Shown one piece after another: positions 60,243 to 64,000 of a stretch of DNA of 64,000 bases (within the stretch, counting starts at the first letter, position 1; every line of letters starts with the position of its first letter). The stretch is from Flectobacillus sp. BAB-3569 (GTDB lineage Bacteria; Bacteroidota; Bacteroidia; Cytophagales; Spirosomataceae): contig NZ_NJFZ01000035.1 of NCBI RefSeq assembly GCF_002270355.1, positions 99,215-163,214 of the forward strand, in the 5' to 3' direction. The position numbers and the translations under genes are program-made. The notes under the pieces are model-generated. The model was not told the origin of the DNA. It made no database searches and saw only the letters and a list, made by a program, of their open reading frames with translations.

Positions 60243-60400
60243 AGGTTGTGTATTTGTTTAGGGGTTGGTAATATTGTCATAAGGTTTTCAGATTGGGTAA
60301 GTGGTTGATTTATAGGTGATTGTTTTGATCTAAGGCTAAGGGTTATGGTTAATCTAAACTCCTATTTTAGCACCGAACCAGCCATTTTGCCCAAAGACTA

Positions 60401-61048
60401 TTAGTTGCTGTATTTTTCGTTTGGATGTTGAAGTTGATAAATTTCGTCTGTTTCTAATTTGTTTCTTAAAACATTCGAAATCTTGTATGTTCCATCATTC
60501 AAAATTTCTATTTCCTTGGAGTCAATAGCCGATAATATCTCTGATGCAAAGTTTTTAAGTTGCTTGTGATAAAACCCAAAATCGTTTGAAAACTTTTCGG
60601 ATTCAGTTTTCCAATTTTCGCCATAGAAAGTTTTCAAATATCCTTCGTCTGTCCAATAGAGATAGTTAAGTCCTAAATTTCCTAAAAATTTGTACGCATA
60701 TCTTCTTTTCCTATTTTCTTGGTAAACCCCACAATATAAATGATAAATGCGGTTAAGATTAAGGTCTATTTTATCTGGTTGAGTAAGGAAGGCGTTTAAA
60801 GCTCTTTGTAGTTTCCAAGTTTCAAATTGTCCTTCTTCAATAATGCTAGTCTTTATGAATTCAGGCAATTTTACTTTGTTGTATTTGTCCTTAAAATTAA
60901 ACTCAATCAAATCTAAATATGCTTCGCTATCAAGTTGTTGCTCTAAATCTGGTTGCGAATAAATAAAATTCTCCAAGTCCTCAACAGATATGTCTCCATT
61001 AAGAAATTTGTAAAATTCTATTTTATTGTTGCTAGACAAGATTGACAT
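60401..61048 (-). CDS. hypothetical protein, 215 aa
   Basis: The start MSILSSNNKIEFYKFLNGDI at 61048 is preferred; the longer frame runs back through a repeat-like stretch. Soluble and helical, with NGDISVEDLENFIYSQPDLE, SIIEEGQFETWKLQRALNAF and GNLGLNYLYWTDEGYLKTFY. No motif was recognised. It is flanked by gaps of more than 150 bp on both sides, like a cassette. Confidence 0.5.
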   Translation of the reverse strand: MSILSSNNKIEFYKFLNGDISVEDLENFIYSQPDLEQQLDSEAYLDLIEFNFKDKYNKVKLPEFIKTSIIEEGQFETWKLQRALNAFLTQPDKIDLNLNRIYHLYCGVYQENRKRRYAYKFLGNLGLNYLYWTDEGYLKTFYGENWKTESEKFSNDFGFYHKQLKNFASEILSAIDSKEIEILNDGTYKISNVLRNKLETDEIYQLQHPNEKYSN

Positions 61049-61222
61049 AATATGGTAGCTACTGTTTGGAGCTTGGGGAGTTTGAGTTCTGCCAGCTAGT
61101 AAGTTTATCATTGCAATATTGCTGATATTTTATTGATAAGCCAAGCTCGACCAGAAGCATAATAAAGAACAAACGTTGAGGAAAGATTCGTTATGCCTAC
61201 CTCATTTTGACAGAGGTTTTTG

Positions 61223-62305
61223 TTAGTCTTTTGAAGTTTTTGTCCCACAAGATGAACAAAATGGTAAGTGAGCAAAATTTTTATTCTCACACTTTTTGCA
61301 ATTACTAAATAATTCAAGTCCGCAATATCTGCAAAAGTCTGTTGTAACATATTGTAGCTCGATTTCTTCACCTTTTATTGGCAATGCCCATTTCTTGATA
61401 ATAAAATCTTTGCCACAAGAAGGACAATAATGGTTTTCAAGAGCTTTTTCAGCTACTTCCATTTGTACTTTCTTTGAACGTTCTTCTGTTGACACTTGTA
61501 GTTCTGCTTGCTTATCCTCGATATATTTCCCGATAGTTTTTATTGCGTAATAACCAAGTCCACCTGATACTATAATTCCAACAGTATACCTTATATAGCC
61601 TCCATAGCTTGGTAAGTAAGGCACAAGCCCAAAAAAGAATGTATAAAAAGCAAAAAGTGTGAATCCAAAGTATAATGGCCAAAATTTATGTCGACGATAA
61701 CGAATGAAAAAGAAAATACCTAATGCCAATATTGGGGCTACAATGAAAAGTCTGATTAAGAAAACTTTTAAATCATAATGCTTTACTGCACTATCGAACT
61801 TATTTTCTGCCTCTGTTTTTTCATCGTTTACCAGTTTTTGAAGGGCAATATTTTGTTTAGTAACCGTCTCAATTTCAGTTTGTTTTGCTTCTAATTTAAC
61901 CTTCCAGGCGTCCTTGATTTTATGAATTTCATCTAATCTCTTTGCTCTATCAATTACTTCTTGGTCTTTGTCTGGCGAGCCCAAAGTTTTTCTAGTCTGT
62001 ACCCAATTGTCAAATGATTGCTTTTCGCTTGTATAGTTTTCTTCTGCTGTTTTTATGGTCTTTTCAATTAATGACCTCTGAGCACTTAAATTTTCGATTT
62101 GTAAGTTCAAAGCATTTTGCTTCGTAGTAAGCTGTGAAAGTTTTGCTTTGTTTTCAAATGACTCCATGAGAGGTCTTGTTGAAGAGCTATCAATGTCATC
62201 AATAATTTTGTTGCAAAGTAGAACTAAAAACAAACAAAGTATGATTGAAATTGAATAGTAGATTAGCCTTGATGTTTTCTCTAGTTTTTTACTGTTAATA
62301 TCCAT
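61223..62305 (-). CDS. membrane protein with coiled coil and zinc ribbons
   Basis: The 360-aa protein has an N-terminal membrane helix (LIYYSISIILCLFLVLLCNK), a coiled coil (about 50-165) and three membrane helices (about 172-250). A cytoplasmic tail has three zinc-ribbon CxxC pairs: HYCPSCGKDF, DFCRYCGLEL/SNCKKCENK and PFCSSCGTKT. Coiled-coil, membrane and zinc-ribbon parts suggest a sensor or scaffold. The gene is bounded upstream by an attC-like repeat. Function unknown. Confidence 0.55.
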   Translation of the reverse strand: MDINSKKLEKTSRLIYYSISIILCLFLVLLCNKIIDDIDSSSTRPLMESFENKAKLSQLTTKQNALNLQIENLSAQRSLIEKTIKTAEENYTSEKQSFDNWVQTRKTLGSPDKDQEVIDRAKRLDEIHKIKDAWKVKLEAKQTEIETVTKQNIALQKLVNDEKTEAENKFDSAVKHYDLKVFLIRLFIVAPILALGIFFFIRYRRHKFWPLYFGFTLFAFYTFFFGLVPYLPSYGGYIRYTVGIIVSGGLGYYAIKTIGKYIEDKQAELQVSTEERSKKVQMEVAEKALENHYCPSCGKDFIIKKWALPIKGEEIELQYVTTDFCRYCGLELFSNCKKCENKNFAHLPFCSSCGTKTSKD

Positions 62306-62324
62306 TATTGTGTAGGTTTAAAAT

Positions 62325-62462
62325 TGTTGCCAATGTTTCTGGGCTTTGTGAAGGTTGGCTTTCCAAGCACAATAGCCTAATTTATTACTAAAATTCATTA
62401 AAAGCACGAGACTTCCAAGCTTGCACCTCAGCCCGAGGGATGCAACACTCATGTTGTTGACT
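62325..62462 (-). repeat. attC-like repeat upstream of the zinc-ribbon gene
   Basis: On the minus strand the interval starts CAACAACATGAGTGTTGCAT and ends AAAGCCCAGAAACATTGGCA. CGGGCTGAGGTGCAAG pairs partly with CCTTCACAAAGCCC. It resembles the GGGCTTTG...CAAAGCCC arms of the 15465 and 12439 sites. The fit is weaker than in the arrays. Confidence 0.4.
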
Positions 62463-62492
62463 GAGCTTTCTTCTATTGTTACGTTTACGGTC

Positions 62493-62836
62493 TTAGTGCT
62501 TGTCCAACTTAAAAACAGTCTGAATTCCTTTACCTCTTAAGCTATCCTGAAATGAATCCATTGTCTTTTCTGTCAAATTTTCATCATACGCATCGAGTTC
62601 AAGTCCTACGCAAAAGTATTTTTTAGTATCATCTGCAGTCTGAATGGCGATATAGTTGCTACCAAATATACAAAAAGCGAAAAGCCACTTCCACTTTGAC
62701 TTGTCAATAGTTATTTTTCGAATGTCAGACAATGGATATGTCTTAACTTGTCGAAAAGGGAAATTAGGATTTATAACTATTAAAGCATCTTGTGTCAAAG
62801 CAAAGCTGTTGTTTAGAAAGGCACAAACGGTATATC
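62493..62836 (-). pseudogene. PH-like protein truncated by the IS insertion
   Basis: From 62798 down, the frame encodes TQDALIVINPNFPFRQVKTYPLSDIRKITIDKSKW, with a C-terminal part typical of a small PH-like beta protein. Upstream the same frame stays open to the IS boundary (DRYTVCAFLNNSFA), but no good start is left; only a TTG could initiate. The natural N-terminus was therefore removed by the IS at 62837. Confidence 0.55.
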
Positions 62837-62852
62837 TGTCGGCTTCCCATTT

Positions 62853-63740
62853 TTAGTACAGTTTAAAAATATACATAATCTGTCTACTTTGATTATGTTT
62901 AGACCCTTCTTGGGCTGAGTGTAGCGTAGCGGAACGAAGCCCAAGAAGGGTGTTCTGTTTTTTCATTCTATAATCTACTGGGCTCATTCCACCTAGAGAG
63001 ACATGCGGGCGAACGAAATTATAATCCCTCAGCCATAGATCTGTTTCTTGGCGAACTTCCTCCAAAGAATCAAAAGCATAAGCATCTAATACATGTCTGC
63101 GGTAAGTTTGATTGAATCGCTCAATGTAGGCATTTTGCGTTGGTTTCCCTGGTTGAATATAGTGAAAAACGATGTCATTCATCTGACTCCATTCTTGCGC
63201 TAGCTTTGCTACAAATTCTGGCCCATTATCCATTCGAATCTTAGTGGGCTTACCATATTTGTTCACCAAATGGCGAAGAATATAAATCACCCTACTACTC
63301 TTGAGCGAGTAGTCTGTCTCTATGAAAAGTACTTCTCGATTGTAATCATCTATCACGTTAAAGCTTCGGAATGAACGCCCATTGCTCAAAACATCACTCA
63401 TGAAGTCTATGCTCCAAGTTTGAGTAAAGCTTTGGGGTACTTCTAAGGGCTCTTTTACTCTAGCCACAAGACGTTTTTTAGCCTTTCTACGAATAGAAAG
63501 ACCCATATGAACATACACCCGATGCACTCGCTTATGATTGAAACTATGACCCGCATTGCGCATACGGTGGTAAAACTTCCAAAAGCCTTCACGAGGATGA
63601 TCCTTACTCAATTGTGATAATTCATCCATTAACACTTGATCGTTCTTAACGGATTGATACCTTAAACTGCTTCGGCTCGTTTTGAAGATACGGCATGCCT
63701 TGCTAATGCCTCTTGGATAGAGTTCTTTCAACTCTCGCAC
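62853..63740 (-). CDS. IS3 transposase OrfB (DDE integrase domain)
   Basis: The 295-aa frame starts MRELKELYPRGISKACRIFK, then the HTH_21 part (HPREGFWKFYHRMRNAGHSF) and an integrase core. First Asp is WSIDFMSD, second Asp RMDNGPEFVAKLAQEW, and Glu is NAYIERFNQTYRR, the DDE order of IS3 transposases. The frame extends upstream to about 63773 and is joined to OrfA by -1 frameshifting, so an independent start at 63740 is not needed. Confidence 0.9.
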   Translation of the reverse strand: MRELKELYPRGISKACRIFKTSRSSLRYQSVKNDQVLMDELSQLSKDHPREGFWKFYHRMRNAGHSFNHKRVHRVYVHMGLSIRRKAKKRLVARVKEPLEVPQSFTQTWSIDFMSDVLSNGRSFRSFNVIDDYNREVLFIETDYSLKSSRVIYILRHLVNKYGKPTKIRMDNGPEFVAKLAQEWSQMNDIVFHYIQPGKPTQNAYIERFNQTYRRHVLDAYAFDSLEEVRQETDLWLRDYNFVRPHVSLGGMSPVDYRMKKQNTLLGLRSATLHSAQEGSKHNQSRQIMYIFKLY

Positions 63741-63763
63741 AAGTGCTCGCTTGACACAAGGCT

Positions 63764-64000
63764 TTAGAGCTTTTTTTCTATGACATATTTTGCCATATCC
63801 AACTCCAAGGCTAGTTCTGCATACATGCGCTTGAGTTTGGCGTTCTCTTCTTCAAGTTGTTTGACCTTCTTGAGTTCGCTCGCTTCCATGCCGCCATAAC
63901 GCTGACGCCATTTATAAAATGTTACCTTACTGACCCCATATTCCCGAACAATGGTGTCTAAGGACTTGCCAGATTCAAATTCCTTAAGAATCTTGGCAAT
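63764..64000 (-). CDS. IS3 OrfA (partial)
   Basis: The visible part encodes [20 protein letters not shown], then [16 protein letters not shown] (helix-turn-helix) and a leucine-zipper-like [20 protein letters not shown]. It ends at GAA AAA AAG CTC TAA. The A AAA AAG heptamer at about 63774 is the standard IS3 -1 slippery site that gives the OrfAB transposase. The N-terminus lies beyond the window. Confidence 0.9.
   Translation of the reverse strand: MAKILKEFESGKSLDTIVREYGVSKVTFYKWRQRYGGMEASELKKVKQLEEENAKLKRMYAELALELDMAKYVIEKKL

Larger units (their letters stand above)
62837..64000 (-). mobile_element. IS3-family insertion sequence (partial, runs off window)
   Basis: The left end in the window is TGTCGGCTTCCCATTTTTAG, beginning with TG as IS3-family ends do. 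Inside are OrfB and the start-less OrfA on the minus strand. The other end and the target duplication lie outside. The insertion cut the 5' end of the PH-like gene. Confidence 0.8.

Noticed and set aside
62655..62664. Single TTGCTACCAA inside the PH-like gene
   Set aside because: A lone copy inside a coding region, without the 52-55 bp partners, is compatible with chance.
1..64000. CRISPR array
   Set aside because: The short repeats seen have 10-11 bp units without spacers, or are dispersed. No 25-40 bp direct repeats with regular spacers and no cas genes were found.

Overview
The window looks like a chromosome segment of a Bacteroidota bacterium, probably a Cytophagales-type environmental species. 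The evidence is two SusC/SusD pairs, a hybrid two-component regulator (HTCS), DUF6090- and TlpA-type proteins, and A/T-rich DNA with host-style TAAAGGAGG terminators. No species can be named from sequence alone.

Layout. (1) 1-11.0 kb: a tightly packed minus-strand module of an uncharacterised phage- or plasmid-like element. It encodes a P-loop ATPase with a degenerate Walker A, a candidate coat or surface protein with a C-terminal membrane anchor, many small one-helix membrane proteins, a membrane-anchored transglycosylase, a CHAP-type amidase and a spanin-like pair. No terminase, portal, tail or relaxase was recognised, so a tailless (membrane-containing or filamentous) virus is the working guess. 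(2) 11.0-25.7 kb: accessory DNA arranged as two integron-like cassette arrays (11.04-16.32 and 19.16-25.69). Most genes point the same way and are followed by an attC-like imperfect inverted repeat. Each array has the same attI-like leader on the right and the same terminator/end block on the left, and no integrase is visible. Cargo is mostly defence-like: a HEPN/RES protein, two SIR2 proteins (one a SIR2 / deoxyribosyltransferase-like / HEPN fusion), an OLD-type ATPase-TOPRIM protein, a DUF559-like nuclease, an ApeA-like HEPN protein and a GNAT enzyme. (3) 25.7-32.9 kb: the other arm of the element, with small unknown genes, a helix-turn-helix replication-type protein, four tiny membrane peptides, three perfect hairpins, an initiator-like tRNA and a divergent repressor. 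Three intergenic regions of the element each carry three copies of a 10-bp motif (TTGGTAGCAA) spaced 52-55 bp.

(4) 32.9-51.4 kb: ordinary chromosome dominated by a polysaccharide utilisation locus. It has a GH16 endo-glucanase, a GH88/105-type unsaturated glucuronyl hydrolase, two SusC/SusD pairs and the divergently transcribed HTCS regulator. (5) 51.4-62.8 kb: secreted, regulatory and hypothetical genes, three copies of a palindrome-ended repeat, and a short cassette-like cluster at the right. (6) 62.8-64.0 kb: an IS3-family element running off the window, which has cut the start off a cassette-like gene.

Several genes (SusC, SusD, HTCS, a thioredoxin and the GNAT protein) are each broken by one missing A in an A tract; an assembly homopolymer error is the simplest explanation. 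Where an open frame ran back into an attI/attC-like repeat or an upstream gene, a shorter start is proposed.
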